Assembly: GCA_021234155.1 (NCBI GenBank)
Contig: JAJEKV010000049.1
Span: 6,212,432 to 6,276,431, forward strand
Source: Isoetes taiwanensis
Lineage: Eukaryota > Streptophyta > Lycopodiopsida > Isoetales > Isoetaceae
Reading direction: 5' to 3'
Length of the DNA stretch: 64,000 bases
Below the pieces are notes generated by a model, which ran no database searches, was not told the DNA's origin, and saw nothing but the letters and a program-made list of their open reading frames with translations. Of this stretch, positions 43,491 through 59,000 are shown piece after piece. The position numbers were made by a program, and so were the translations under genes. The number at the start of each line of letters is the position of its first letter. The stretch's first letter is position 1.

Positions 43491-46400
43491 AAGATGGTAG
43501 CGCTCGAGGTCTACTTCTTTAACTTGAACTTGCTTTTTTCCTCATACAAATATATCTAATGTGCCTAGAGTTCACAAATAACTGCGGTTCTCAAGATATA
43601 GCAGAGGTTGAATTGAATGATAACTTTGAAGAGTTTGCCCACTTCAATGCTACACCCATGTGCTCCTCTTATCAAGTACTTTGACAAAGGTTCCTTCTGG
43701 TACTTTCTACATTTCATTATCATAGAATTGCATTAGTCATTTAATGCTATGTGCTTTGTGCACATTGGAAAGTATTATATTGTGGATGTAAATCGGCCAA
43801 GAAGAGTCACAAATGCCTTAAGTACTTTCAAGATCTGCGGAATAATAAAGGTATGATATGTGTATTCTCACCAAACAGAATCGCTTGGATACCATTGTAG
43901 TTTCGCCATGATTAGAGCTGAGCCACGACTTCTAGCAATGTGCTGATGGGCTGAATTGTTGTTGCTACTTAGAGCTTCTTATGCAGCTTTTAATACCTTT
44001 CTATAGATTGGTCTAGGTGGCACTTCATTGACATAATATCTAATATGTCCCATTCGCCACGCTTATGTTCATTATGGCTATATCCCGGAGGCGTAGGTCA
44101 GCAAAGTATAGTTATGTGTTATTTGAAGGCATCAAATTGCGAAAGCATTCGGCCGAGGGAGCCCCGTGATGGATTTTCCTCAACCGCTTAGAGAACTTCA
44201 AATTTCAAAGGATTCTAAGGCTTTGTTCAAAGTGGTAGTTCAATTGGAGACTAATGACCAGATTCTTTTGTTTCGTGGAAAATTTACAAGGTCCTATAAT
44301 GCAACTAGTTTAAAAATGTATTGGTTTTCTATTTACCACATATTATCTCTAATATATACTGCAAATGGTGCCTATAAGGGGCAAATTTTGAATATAGTTT
44401 TATGTAAGGTATTTAATATAATGGTATTGTACACGGCGTTAATTCAAGATTCTTGGAAGAATGTGGTCGCTCGAAGCCGCCTAGGGATTCCCGAATGTCC
44501 TACTATTCTAGAGGCCGCTTTATAGGTTCCGAGAGATCCTGATCCCTTATCTTCAATATGTGCTGAGGAGCAATCAAGTACCTAATCCCAGTCGGGTTGA
44601 AGTCGCCTTCAGAAGATGTGGGTATATATGAATCGCGGATTGCATAAGAGAGTTTGTGTGTCAGCTGCTTAGTCAAATCTAAGAACTTCAAACTTAGTAT
44701 TGAAATCCACTGTGATTTATGGGGAAGACCCCGTTTTAGTGTTTGATATGAAGCTCCTAATCTCAGCTTCTACCGCCTTATTGATGCTGAGGAAGTCTTT
44801 CTTATGGGAAATCAAATTGCAGAGTAATGTGCTTTGTATAACGTGAGTATATTGTTGCAGCCCGCTCGCTAGCTATAAAGTTTAGACCTGTAGATATGCA
44901 AATTTAAAGTAGTCCTGGATTTATATTAGCAGTATAGGATCAAACCTCGGCCGTGTCAACTTGCAGGTATCCGAGGCTCATGCAAGCTTGGAATATGTGG
45001 CTTTGAAGAATATTCTTATGATATAGCTAATTACAAAAGCAAATCTTGCCTACTTAGTTAGCAAGGAATTTGCCCCATTGAAGAAAAACAATTCTAGCTA
45101 CGTAAATAAAATGGGTATTCATGATGGGAATTTGAGCTTATATGATATAGTATAGGTTGTGCCTATAAACACTATAATCATATTATCTCCACCTTTGGTT
45201 GCGTGGATTCGGTGAGGTAGGTGAGGCTCTCTATCAAGAAAAAGGAAAGCCTCTATCATACGCATTATGCATCATTCTTACGAGATCGCCTTTTACCTCG
45301 AGCACTCTTACCGTGACATCTACCGACGTTGATAAAATTCTCCGAGATTTTCTTTCATTGTGACACCTAATAAGTTTCGGATTTTAATAATTAGCCAAAT
45401 TTGCTTATTGTTCCGCTTGGCAATTACTTAAAATTAGTCCTTTGTATTCAATCCACACAACATTCATAGCAGTAAAAGTTAAAATATTTACAATTTCGAG
45501 GGTCTATTTCATCTCTGCATTATCTAGATTAGCAGAGGATTAGCATAGGAGGAAAAGCTCGAGGTTCTCATCTTTCCAAGTTGATGCCGAGGTTCAAGAG
45601 GCATCAAGTATAGATTCCGAACACCCATTTCAACTTTCACTCCTATAACAATCTCTATAAAATCATATCTCAGATTTATCCACCATTTTGTTTCCAGGCA
45701 GTTAAAATAAACACGACATTGATCTCTCGTTACAAAGATTAGGGCGCAAACCGCCGACCTTGAACTTCTTAACAATACAGTTTCTCCTCCAATGGAGGAC
45801 AACTTCAATCAATCCACTAATTGCGCGCCTTTAGCTGGGGCCTCGCATCTATGGCTGCGGCTACCCGGGTCCATGAGATAGTAATCTGCGCTACCAAATT
45901 TCTTAGTTTCTGTGGCCTGCCTAACGACTTGTTCCTTGTAGAGGCACACCGTAGTTCTTCTGCTTAACCGTGGAAGGTGTCTCAGATCTATTCCATTCTC
46001 ATTTCTAGTGTTCTAAGTTATCCTGGGCCTCATTTCTAGAATTAAGTAATTGAGTTCCACTAAAGCGTGACATATATTCTATAAAAATTGTGCTATGAAG
46101 GAAATCTAGGCTTCCATTCACACTTACACAATAAGAAACATCCTGTTGTGCCTAATCCCATCAAGTGTTAGGATCATCCTCTCTAGATTTTGGAATTTTT
46201 GATGCATGTTAGAGCAATCTCTTTAGGCATGTTCTTGTGATAGAAAGAAAGAAGGAAAGGACTCAGCATGCTAATGCGGTCTTATTTATAATCAAGCTTA
46301 ATGTCACTTTTAGAAAAAACCTATATTATTATTTTGGTTATTTGTTGAGTGCTGAATTATTCAGCAAGAGTTCATGTACTACAACAGTTAGAAGCGCCAA

Positions 46401-49400
46401 GTTTGAAATATAGCACATAACCAATTTTTATTAGTTTGACACGTACAAATATGGATGCATCAAATCAACTAGGAAGGTTCTCCCTGACAATCCTCCAAAT
46501 CAATTGAAATGCTTATCAACCAACACTCCATTTGAAATTGTTCTCGGCCAAGGAAATTATTTCATGCATTTATTCAAAGTTTTTATTCCATTTCTTTCAT
46601 TTCAATGTTTTTGGACATGTTCTAGCTAAAATCATTAATAACTACAATTCTGTGTGTCCATCTTTAACTAACAAGGTAACAAATGTTTGGGAATTATAGT
46701 GCTAACGAAAGAAGCTAGAATTAAAAGCATAGATCGAAAATTATATTTGAGGATTATAATGCTTGTGAGTTAGCTAGAATTAGCTAATATATCATCAAGC
46801 ACTATATTATTAAGTACAAGTTAGAAGCTAATATATCAAATAAAGATATCGGATAGAGATACAAATCCAGAAGCAATGTGACAAGAACATAATGACAAAG
46901 TTACAAAAAGGCAATATGCATTCCTCAAATATGCCATGACGCCATCGCATAAGACTCCGAAAAGACTTAATATCGCGGAAGTACCTAATTACTCCCCATT
47001 GACTCCATCATATCAAAATCTAAATCTCTCCTCAAATCATCTTGAATTTTATTGAAAGATGGAGCTTATCTTATATTTTATATTTCCATCATCCATGTCG
47101 TTGAAGGCATGTATCTTTCTATAGTAACATCATATTCCATATGTCATACTACCTATAGCTTCTTTTTTCTTTCAACATACAAAACCAAAAGTATTGTATG
47201 GCTACAAGGCCAGATAAATTTTTGTAATAAAGTCGTAGTTGAAACAAAGGCTATCGTTGGTTTTATTCCTTAACAAAAAACAACACTTGGAACAATAGGG
47301 CCAGTTTTTAAAAAATACCGTGTCAGGAATAATAGCTGAAACAAAGCCATGGGTGGTTTTATTCTTTTTAGCAAAAGACAACACTTGAAACAATACCTAG
47401 TTTTAAAAATAATGTATTATCTTTCTATTAACTATATATCATATTGTGTAAAAACAAAGACGCCAAAATTAGTAAAGACCATTGTAGAGTCTTCTTCAAA
47501 ATTACATATACTTTTGAGAAAAAAAAACAATTAAGGTGCTCTTTAGGGAGGGATAATAGGTGTACTCACAACCATAATTTTTAAGGAACTATTATTTTTA
47601 ACATACTGAAATGATGTGAACCACAACTTGAAGAAAACTACACTCATAAATTAACCCCTTTTAAATCATTACGATGTCATTGATTACTGGCCATCCTATC
47701 ATTTGAGCCACTTGAACTCCTTACGTCCCTTTCCAACAATGATTATCGTGGATACCCGCTAGGGTTATTGCTATAACCTTCTCGCCATTCAAATTGACCC
47801 ATAAAGAGCTGGCGAGCATAGCTAATGCTCCTATCATCATCTCTATCAAAATAATCCTACAAGATGTGTATCTTCTATGCCAAGGGAATGCTATCATTAG
47901 TAATCCACGCTACGAGCATCAATATCAGCCTCGCGCAGTGAATTATGATTGACAAAACATCAAGGATCAATTTGATATCACCGGTGATCCTTGGGATCAC
48001 CTTTTTGTACATGCTAAAATGCTAGGCATCTTCTTTTCAAACACCAAAAGATGTCAGTCTGCATGGTCCACCTTCCTAAAGAGCCCGGGTGGTAGCTGTT
48101 CAAGACCCTAGTGATCCCATGAGGTCGAGAAGGTGAACTTTCCCTATTGCAACCATGCAAAAGCTTAAGTACTACCATGCTTGCAAAGAACCCTGCAACA
48201 AAGACATGGCTTTAAAGAACACAGTCCCTATTATGCACCGGCAAGGACCCTAGATTTGCCAAAGAATATGTAAGAATAGTATGTATTCTGAGGGCCTGCA
48301 AATCAAGAACAAGTCCAATTGGTTATGCCGTAAAATGTGAACATCTAGTCTCAGCTTCTTTGCAATTTGTGTATCATGGATTCTTGAAATTAATTCGTCA
48401 AAGCAAAACCATATCCTTAGAATTAATAATGTGAATAAAATCATCCAAATTTTATTACTCGGTCGATATGGCCCACTATGATAACCCTTAGCTCCTCTCC
48501 ATAGAAATCCTCTAAACTAATGCAACAACCATGGTTCCTCGCCAAATATTTTATTACAATTGATGCAACCAAAGAAGGGCATTCCATGCAATACTGTGAG
48601 CCACATCTCTGATTCTAATTAAATTCAAATGGGGATCATGGCACAAAGCGCACAAGATAGCTATAGTAATTGCATAGCAAGTCTATTTAATGAAAGCTAA
48701 ACAGAAGAAGAATCAAAATACAGATTGGAGACTTAGGAAATAATATGTTAACGCTGCGGCACAAGTCTTATTTTACAAACAACTCATGCATTCTCGCAGG
48801 AAAGTAATGGGGACATCACTTTTGAATTATGCACACACTAATTTTTCTTGTTCCTAAAATATGGGTTCCAGCTTGCTAATGTTTACAATATCTTGTAAAC
48901 CCTCTATTTTAAAGTCCAAAATTTCAACCCATATAAACACCACAACCCACCTCACCAGCTTGGCTTGAGAATGTCGGGACTAAGCTTAGTTGTATTGTAC
49001 ACAAAATTTTCATTATAAGAGATGGATAAAACCATCCGGTGGAATCAAAGATATAACCTACATTCAAATACATACCAGCTTGGAATTCCAAGCATCTTAG
49101 ATTCTCGCCAAACTCTTCATAACGGATCCATAAATGTATCATGGGATCAATTGGCAAAAGACATTTTCCACCCTCAGAATCGTTAGATTTATCGAAGTAA
49201 AAAGATAAAATTACTAAAATGCCGCTTGCATAACAATAAATAGATGACGTAAGACCGTATTCTTTCGAAAGTTAATTAAGAAAAATGATGCACAACCTTC
49301 AAATGAGAACTCCCATAAAACTGACATACCAACCCTCAAATGAGAACTCCTCATCAAGAAAAGAACTCGTATCGGTTAATCGGGCCGCAAAGATCCAAAG

Positions 49401-52400
49401 GATGCATAGCCCAGCCTTCATTTCCTTACAAGTTAGACATTTTCCACAATATAACATAATAATGTTGGCTTTGAGAAAGACATAAATTAACAACAATGAC
49501 AAAACCATATAAAACTGCCTCAGAATAATACTTTCAACATTGAAGGATTGCCATTTAAACTATACCGGGCCACTCCATTCATATACACTTAGCATGGGCA
49601 AGAAGAACCTCCAACCTTATACATCAACTCCTAAAATGTGTCCAATCGATAATGAATCTCGCGATATATATAAAGCCATAAGCCACTTCTCATGCATGAT
49701 CGATGCTCTAATGGCCCTGCGAAATGGAAAAGGCTAGTTTCGCATCATAACCATATGAATGTAAGCATTTAGGCTCGAAAGCTAATGGATTCCAAACACA
49801 AGCACCTTTTCTATGACAGCTTTTGGAAAAGTTGCACAGACAAGTATATTTTATGAGACCACGGAATGAACTTGACAAAATCCTTGAAATTGATAACCAT
49901 ATTTCCATAAAAATTATACTTCCCTTCCCAACCAACCTAGAACATTAACCAGTAGCACAACTATTTACCTACAAATAACGGGCAAGGCAATATTCACAAA
50001 GATTCAAGCATACACGCGCAAAGACCTAAAAATCTGAAAATATCCAATGCTAAAGATTCAAACATAATAAGGGGTACAATGTGCAACATAAAAAAATCTC
50101 TAAACCGCATACACATGTCTTATGAAACTTGACGTGCTTAAGTGAGGCCAAAGTCATGCTCAAAAGCATTGAACCCTCCCAATTCAAATACCGAAATTGC
50201 AGCAAAAGATCAGATGGGAAATCTTATGAACGTGCTCAAGAAGTACTTCCATGAGATAGAAGGGTATCAATATCTTGATGAGGAACCGACCAGAGGAAGG
50301 GCAAGAAAGCACTGGTCAGCAGATAGAACAGCTTTTCCTAGTAAAACAAAGCTACTGTTTTTCCCTTTGCATTTGGAGACACTCTATAATGTAATATGTA
50401 CCGTTACCCTTGGTTCTCGCCTAGTTAAGGCAATTTAAATATATAAAGAGAGGTTCAGCAAGAAGAAGTGTTCCATTAAGGCCACTTTCAATGTTTAAGA
50501 CGCTCGAAGGGCATGGAATGCATGATAAAATGTAAATGATGATGTTGGATTCAATTTCTAAAGCCAGAGGTACCGAAGTTCCAAAATCTAATATGTGTCA
50601 CACTTGATTTGCTCCAATTGTCCGGCCAAAGGTTGTTCTCACAAGAAATGTAGTCTCTGGGTTGTGGAAGTAAAACACTGGCCTAAAATAGAGTTGAGAA
50701 AAACTCAAGACTTTGCGATAAAATGATCGGCTCCAAATGAGAGCTGCGATACCACCTTCGCCGCTAGTAAGAAATCTATTCCAATTGTCGGGCTAAGCTT
50801 CAATTTTTACAATCAAGACCAACATAGTCCAATTAATGCTCCAATTCTCCTCGAGTGGACTAGACCAATTAATGTGCATTAGCCATTGTTTCTTGCCGTA
50901 ATCCACCGCATAGATACAACAAAAAGTATACCTAATCCTCGAAAGAAAACCTCTTTACACAAAAATAAGCATCTATGCAACAAAAGCATCAATCCTTGAA
51001 AGTAAACCTTCTTACAATGTAAAATAAGTAAGCTACTGCACTCCATATGCATTTGCCCTTAAAGATTGATCACTTTCTCTTGCTTATGTCTCGAATATTC
51101 ACCCATTTAAAAATGTGAAGATTATATCTCTCGAAGTTCTTGAACAAAATTTCCGTAAGAAGTGCGTACCAACTAGCAAATATAAGTAAATGAAAGAACT
51201 AGGAAACTATAGCTTTTGGAAATTCATTTTACAAGATTTCAAAATGGTATGTTAGATAATAGAGTATATAAAATAAAAGGTTATATCTTTTCACGCAGAG
51301 TCAGAAAAGTTATTTCATCGTATTTCTAAATTGGCAAGGCTATAAATATTTTTTGTTGTCAAGCTCCTTGGCTACTTTAAACATTTCTCATAAGCATCTC
51401 CGTATAATATTATCAAAGATATCTTAGGCCATACTAAAAGTATTAGAATTACCTTACAAAGTTGTTTGCATCTCAATCGTGGCTTTAACGACCACAAAAA
51501 AAAAAAAAAAATGCTAATCGTCGGCTGCACGCATACTTCTGGGTTTTTCCGCTTCTGCTTCCGGCCATAGCCACGGGTTTACCGTAAAATTTTTCCACAA
51601 GAAAATTTTTGGAGGTTTTAGATGCTTGATGCATCAATTTTACATTAGATGTAAGGGATAAAAAATACCCGGAATAAAAGATTAGAAGCGTAATTATAGA
51701 ACAACTCTAATGAGGCCCGCGACCGCAAAACAAGATTGATCAAAGATCATGAATCAAGAAAGATTGAACAATTCTTGGATTATTTTAGACGATCGTGGCA
51801 CACATTACAAATACAAATTGGCATTATGTTTAGATTTATTCTTCGCCAATTGCGGACTCCGTCACAAGATAGTTTTATTGTTGAATTGAATTGAATTAAA
51901 TATTGCCTCGCTTATCCCATGGTTTAACTAAAAATTGTATAAATATTTTCTAAGGTGTTACATATTATCCATCCACGCTTCTAAGTGCTAGTCTTTGAAA
52001 TGTTCCTGCTTCGCCAAGGTTGGAGTTCTTTCTGCATCTCTAAAGTACAAAGGCTATGCTATGGGATATAAGAGAAATGACCGTAGTTATCAAGGGATTA
52101 TCAATAGTTACAATGTATCAGATTTTTCCTATTGACGGCTGAAATTTAGTGGACCGTAGTCCCTTCAAGGATTTAAAATGCTCAACTTTCAACTTGGCTC
52201 ATATCTTTTCACGCTCATTCATAAAAAAAAACGCTTAGGAAATATTCTCAGCCTCTTTTCTCCAATCGCAACGTACATGGCAAATTTCTAACCTGTGAAT
52301 GTCGTTGCATATTTCCTTGGATCAAGTAGTCAAGAACTTCCCTACCCCTCAAGCATGTGCCAGGTAAATTTACTTCCACGCATTAAGGTGCATTTACCGC

Positions 52401-53451
52401 TATTCCAGCTATTTTACTCCAAAGAGATTCACAGGGAGTTTTACCCCTGCATTCTAAGTTTTACCCTACATTCCAAGGATTTTACATGTACCGGGCGTAA
52501 TATTTAATCGTTTTCCACTGCTACAAGAATGGCTCTTCTTACATGCCATTCCCTGTATACATATATAACACTTTGGCTTAAAAAGCACCCCTAGGGGCCT
52601 CTATCTAGTCTAAAGTTGGTGGTATACCAAATCACCCTAATTGAGTGATGCCAAGCAAATCTAAAATGTACTTAACAAATATAGGAAAAGTATGTAGCCA
52701 TCAAGGTGCATCTCCAAAGCATGAGGGTGTTATTTTAGCTACTATAAATATCATCATGGAACACACTTTCTGCCCTGCCGCGCCTGAAGTGATGCTAGGG
52801 AAATATATTGACATCATGAGATCTATACCTAAGTCGGCAGTATTCCATTTATGGAACCTCAGGTTTCGGTCTATAAGGTGGGTGGATCACTACATGAATT
52901 TTACAAAAGGTTTGTATCCATAAGATGACTGAAGTGATAAGGAAATACAGTTGTAATACTCAAGTTCTTTCCCGCAGCTTAAATTTTATCTTATAACCTA
53001 GGCTAGATATCTATGCAAATATCAAACATTGATATTTTTCATATCCGCAATTTATGCATGCATCTTGTATAAGTCCTGCATAGTGTGTTTTAGAGTGCAC
53101 TATGTGGGGTCTATGTAGCCCTAGCCTATAGGTGCCACCCTAATTTAAGTGTGCTCATCTTCTTGTATGTCTACATATATAAAGTTTTCCATATTCTTAC
53201 CCAATACGATACTCAATTCCTAATGTTACCCCTAGAACTACATTAATATAAATGTAGAATCCTAAAAGTTACTCCCTACAACTACTTTTAATATAAATGT
53301 TGGAGCCAACAATCACCGGCTACAAAGGCTTAGTATTTGAAAACATATAATAAGAAGAAGAATATTGCCAACAGCAAATATGGCCTATTTACTACACCTT
53401 GCTCTATGAGATCAATCATCGTCTTCTACATTATCAGCCATGCATATTGTT
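43491..53451. other. ORF-poor region II
   Basis: AT-rich. The longest frame is 119 codons (44166-44525, +), with no recognised motif. It contains the 97-bp tandem repeat at 47238 and an A16 run near 51497-51512. No gene, RNA or complete element is supported. Confidence 0.4.
47238..47420. repeat. 97-bp tandem duplication, diverged
   Basis: G(T/C)TGAAACAAAG...GGTTTTATTC...CAACACTTG(G/A)AACAAT starts at 47238 and again at 47335, with substitutions and short indels between the two copies. Confidence 0.75.
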
Positions 53452-53990
53452 CTAGTATTTTTCCGATTTATATAAATCTTGATCAATACAAATTTCTTGC
53501 TCTAGAGTGCCATCATCCCCATCAATATCAAGAAAAACAAACACCCCACCATTATTTATGTCCTCACCCCCATGCCATCTTCTTCTATTTGTTAATGTTT
53601 CTTCCATACCAATGCCTTCTACCTCAAAATTTCCACCAAGGGAACGCCACTTCCTTTGTCCTCCATACCGCAAAGATGATCATCTAATGAAGAAGGTGGT
53701 TCAATCAAAAAATCTTGTCGTGGGGATTGACATACCATATACATAAGCCAATTCCTGACTCATTAGGTGCCTGGATGTAGGTATACCGTTCACACTTCTC
53801 TCGAAAAAATATAAGGTTTGTTGTCTCTCTGAATCAACCGCTTGGAATTGACGCAGCACTAAACCATTGGGACCTTGACGAAATGTGGCAACTTTAAGCC
53901 CCTGAAGTTGTGCATCATACCATCTAATTCGAAACAAGACTTTAGTAAAATTTCTAAAGTCAAGATCTTCCACATACCAATGTCACCAAT
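53452..53990 (-). pseudogene. DUF4216-like fragment (CACTA-associated), decayed
   Basis: The - strand frame 53973-53701 reads MEDLDFRNFTKVLFRIRWYD at its start and later HLMSQELAYVYGM. The pattern of a hydrophobic strand, R/K-W-[FY]-D and then [AM]SQ.....YV resembles DUF4216, a domain of plant CACTA-transposon proteins. The next frame (53673-53452, -) is acidic (FVFLDIDGDDGTLEQEI) and may be its continuation after a frameshift. The match is by eye and weak. No CACTA ends were found nearby. Confidence 0.35.
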
Positions 53991-55909
53991 CATATTCTTG
54001 TCTTTTGCACTTTAACGACTTTCAAACCCTATGAAAGTAGACATAACTCACACCAAAGACACAAACTTCATCCTTGCACCTAAATGCCGCCTCTTCATTG
54101 CAAATGTATCCACTGTGATAGTGAAAACCTACATATTAGGAGTAGAAACCAAGTTAAGCTTCATTTTTTAGTAAAAATATCTTAACAATAAAACTATCTT
54201 ACCCATGCCGTAAGGCCCATATGCACCGGCTTCTCCTCGCTGGCCACCGAATCCAACTTCATCTCTTTGTTAGCCAAGATTGTAAGCTAAAAGATGATCT
54301 TCGCGTACATGATCTGGTAGTCTCTCTAGCTCGGGGAGGATATGTGGGTTTAGAATGTCACGTAATAATTTCCGATCTAATCCTTCTCATTGCTTTTAAG
54401 TCAATAGATTTTGCACCTATTTGGACATGCATTTATTCATTCTCAGACTATATACAATTGATCAGCATCTAAGCTCATAGGGTTTTTAGTTTGTAAGTGT
54501 GCCCTTTGCTATAACCTATCCAAGCCTTATCCCAAAGTTGTAGAAACAGCATTGCCTCTTTATCCACGCTATTAAGATATGTTGATACAAAGAAACTTGG
54601 TAATTCTTCAAAGAAGCTACCCCCCTCACACATGCTCCCTGCCTAAAGTAAATTGTTCTAACAAAGTCTTTAAGAACTCTCTGTAAATTGTCTAACAAAG
54701 TCTAACAATAACTTAACAGCCAACAACTTGTGGTAGTCATGGACTTGAGTTCCTCGCTAACTTACCATCCTTTGTCCAACACCTTGAAATGACGCAGCAA
54801 ATGCCCACTGGCATCCTCACTTTCACGGATTCTCGCATTAACTGTAGAGTGTCCCACTACAATTTCGCAACCCATGGTGGATCAGATTTTGCCCTTTCAA
54901 GATAGCATTGCTTAATGTGAGTACACCGTGAAACAATCATCTCGAAAGCACCAAGTATGTATCTTCTTCTCACCCACTATATGCTCCATATCTAATCCAA
55001 ACATTTTTATGATGCATAGGGTCCGTAAGAGATGCATACTCAACTCCTACCCAATATCGAGGCTCATAAAGTATGGAAAGACGCTTCATACCCTTGGGAG
55101 GCTTAATCTGATGTCGCCGGTCTCAGGGCAAAAGATAGACATCAAATTGTTTTGCTATGTATGGACCCTCGATACTCAACGCTCATTAGTCAATCATTAT
55201 AAGATTTCATGCATATATATATGAGAAATTTGTTAATGAGTGGCAAAAGGAAACTGAATAATCATGTTCAACGATCATAATCATGCTTTATAATCACGAC
55301 TACTTTCCTCAAATATATACAATTGATTGACTCTTTTGTTACTACCACATAACTATTTATCAACCCCGCTATATTGCCATGTTCTCAACGTAATTCATTC
55401 TCTTATCCTCGCTACTTCGGCCCAACCTAGTTCCATGGTGCATGCATTGCTATCAAGAGCCATAAACCATCATGAAAAGAATAATAAGTTAAGGCCTCCC
55501 ACCTAATGCATTGTACTTGTACCCATAGACCGGGCCAAAGGAATAACCGCATTCTTTCAAAGTTTAACTTGAACATCTTGGGCAAATGAATAACCCTCTT
55601 CCACACTTGGGATCGCTGAATCGCTTTACTATATATCTACCTAATCTCCAATAATTGACCCTCACCTAAACCTCTGGTGAATGGACCACAAATGTATCTA
55701 ATCTTCCCGTTATATGCCTTATTACTATGATCCTATAACAAAGAACTACTCTGGTATAATCCATCTATCATCAACCTCTATGTGCCCAAACTCCCCTAAA
55801 AAATTCATCAGAAGTTTCGTTGTGTTGGGGTCTCAAGTAGGAATACCAATAGATGTATTTTATGATACAAATAAGAAGTAATGTGCATATTCTAATGGTT
55901 GGATGCATG
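53991..55909. other. Non-coding stretch beside the DUF4216-like fragment
   Basis: Several short frames on both strands (for example 54928-55224, +), none with a recognised motif. May be further decayed transposon sequence. Confidence 0.3.
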
Positions 55910-55915
55910 ATAGAT

Positions 55916-56002
<87 letters not shown>
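55910..56002. repeat. (GATA)n microsatellite
   Basis: About 22 GATA units with one phase break near 55950. It creates a false reading frame of Tyr-Leu-Ser-Ile repeats on the - strand. Confidence 0.97.
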
Positions 56003-56003
<1 letters not shown>

Positions 56004-59000
56004 CTAGCCAATAAACCAAGTAAGGTGGATTACTACTAACCCCGTCCTCCGTGGAGCTGAATTGTAAGGTATACCAAAACTAATTTCACAAAAGTTCTCG
56101 AGCTCAATAGGTACCAAATGACTTAAGATGCCGCCAATCGTCAGAGACAATCGGGACATGTTGGCCCACACAAGATGCACATCAATATATTCTGAAACTC
56201 ATCAAGACAATGTCCTCTAGAAGCTCGCGGATATTGTACTAGGATCTAGCATACCATTTCAATAGCTCCCTTTAATCTTCTTCTCCTAGTGATTGCGTGC
56301 AAATCTACAACAAATCAGTCTCATGGTGCCTAAGAGGGAAGCCTTAACTCGCCTAGAAGAACTCTCAAATGTGTGCCAGAACCTGGGGCCAGCAAGTTTC
56401 CAATGGCTATATTTACTAAAAATCTTATAACATGTACAAAATAGTAATATTTGTCACATCGCTATAATGAGACTTGTAACGCCAAGTTACAAACTTTAAT
56501 GCTTGTCACACGCTATGCATTTAAGTTGTAACTCATTACACAATTTACTACTTGCTACACTACAAACAAGTCTATACAAATTTTAGTAGCATCGCTATAA
56601 GTATACAAGGTGTGCCACCCGCTACAAAAATGGCTAAATGTTTCTATCACGTAGACAAATCTAAAATTATAAGCATAAATTAATATAAGCAAGTATAAAT
56701 CAACTGCTATAAACCCCCATTAGCCCTCAGAGGTTAAGTACAACCCGCGATTTGGCAAGGTTCACCTGTTCTCTTGCAAGTCCTGTATAATCCAAATTGG
56801 ACTTGTCAACCCATATGTGCTATTTTGCGTAACCTCGCCAGGGAGCCATTAACCCCATGGGACTAATGGATCTTTCTAACAAAGCGTGTGTGGACTCAAT
56901 AAGCTATTGTTCTCATTTAGATTAATTGAATTTAACCCCTAGTATGAACCCACCCGTGATACTCTGCTCAAAATGTCCCTTTTGGTGGTTCAACATTACT
57001 AATGGGTCAATCCTTGGCTCAATATGTGGCATAATAACAGGGGTTTTCTTTTGTGTTTTTCTACGCTACAAAGTTGTTTTCCTAAGATTTCATGTATGTA
57101 TTCAATGGATGTACTAATGCATGGCTACTCCAGAGTGCACCATTTCTGCCGCTGATTTAGCTACTGTCTGAATAATGCCGCTATTTTAATATGGCGTGAG
57201 CACTACACGTTAATTAATGCCGACTGGCACTGGCGACGGGCATTAGTTATATATACGGCGGCAATCGAAGGTGCATTAAATTAAATGCATGATAAATTCT
57301 CAAATCGTAATGTTTTTCATTTTCCAAGTGGAAAATTGTGGTTCATGAAATTCATGAACCGCAATCATTGCAAAGACAATATAACCAATCTCGAGGAAGC
57401 GTTTTGCCTCAGAAAATATGCTTCTTTGCCGCAAGGCCTTTGTACTCTCATTAAGAGGTGTACAACACAACGAAGTCATTGAGCCAGGTCAGTGATACCG
57501 CCGCTTTTGGGATCACCCATCATAAGAGGTATTTCTTAATCATTACTTCCCACATTTTGCTCCAACAGGGTTTTAATCTAGTGCGAAAGTATAGTCGTGC
57601 TAGCTTTGCCAAGATTGGAAGGTTGGAATTGAGGCTTCATGGCTTAAAAGACCTAATCTTTGCCTAATCGTTATGCATCTTCTTGTTTACATATGTTTGT
57701 ATCGTGATTTAGGGCCTCATAGTGCATTATTTGGCATTCAAAGCAAGACTTTGTTGGGGCGTGAAGATTTGAAGATGGCACCTTGGCGCTAGATATTGAT
57801 ATCGCCAGCTTTGGGACCGCCTGGTTGCTAAGTTAGGGTGGTAGGCTTTTTAAGCACTATATTCTGCCATTGAGTCTAAACGGGGTTAGTCCGGGAGCGT
57901 AATTATGGTGCATTATTGTGTACAAAATACCTTAGTGCGAGTGGTTCCGGAGCGCATATCCTAGATGGAGAATTATTGCTCAATTCTTTTGTTTTACCAT
58001 ATTGTGGTTACACCATCGTCAACTCAGCCCAAGTACTTATTTTGGTCGGAGGAAATGGATTGTTAAAGCAAGGTGTTGAAAGAGGATCATGGATATAATT
58101 CAAGATCGCATTCGCTGATTCTCAAAAGTACTACTGATTACTTCGTACATATATTTCCTCAATAATGGGTAGCTTGTTGTACTTCATATCCATTGTGTTT
58201 AGCCATCATATAGGTCATGGACGCTCCCCCGGCTGTATTTCCCTTTATTTATAATAAACTCCATAAAGGTGCTTATCTTCAAACATTATTGCTATCATTA
58301 CATTTCCTTCAATAAATCGTGATCTTTTCCTTTGGGATCTTAAAACCCTCGCGATTCCTATGCCGCTTTGTCCTCTCAGGTTATCCTCTTGCACGTGCTA
58401 CCCTCAATGTCACATGCATGTTTTAAAGTATATATCTTGCATTTTTCCTCAATTCGCTCCACCCTTATTTAACATGACAAATAAATAGGCTACTTGGCTC
58501 CTACTTTAATGGTAGTTATGTTAGGGCAAAGTAATATACTTGTAGCTTTGTGGGCCAAAATTTAGAGCTAGGAAGCCAAATATGCATCATCACTAGGTTA
58601 CTCCCAAGTTCGACCCCTGAGATCTTTTACCGCTTGTAGGCTGATATTTGTAAATGTGTATAAGAGGTGCTTGTATCATAGTATTATAAAATGTGTTGAA
58701 GAGGTCTTAGGATACAAACGTTGTGTGCATGTTCAAAAAGATAAGTGCCAATAGCATTTAGTCTATAATAAGCAAAACTAAGATCCAAATTTTTAAAATA
58801 AATACAATTCATTACATTCAACTCCTTCGAAACATTGAAGGCCCCGGCGTACAAAAATTTTTTTAGGTATAAATACAAATCATTACATTCCACACTTAAA
58901 AAATAAAATTTTTAAACCCCTTCGTTTGGGTGCATAATATTCACACGGTGACGAGGGCACAGAGCCCTTAAAAATTATATTATTATACATGTACAAAATC

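Noticed and set aside
44166-44525. 119-codon frame as a gene
   Set aside because: No motif, no homologous phrase, and one frame this long is expected by chance in 34 kb.
55771-56019. Reading frame of repeated Tyr-Leu-Ser-Ile on the - strand
   Set aside because: It is only the (GATA)n microsatellite read as protein.
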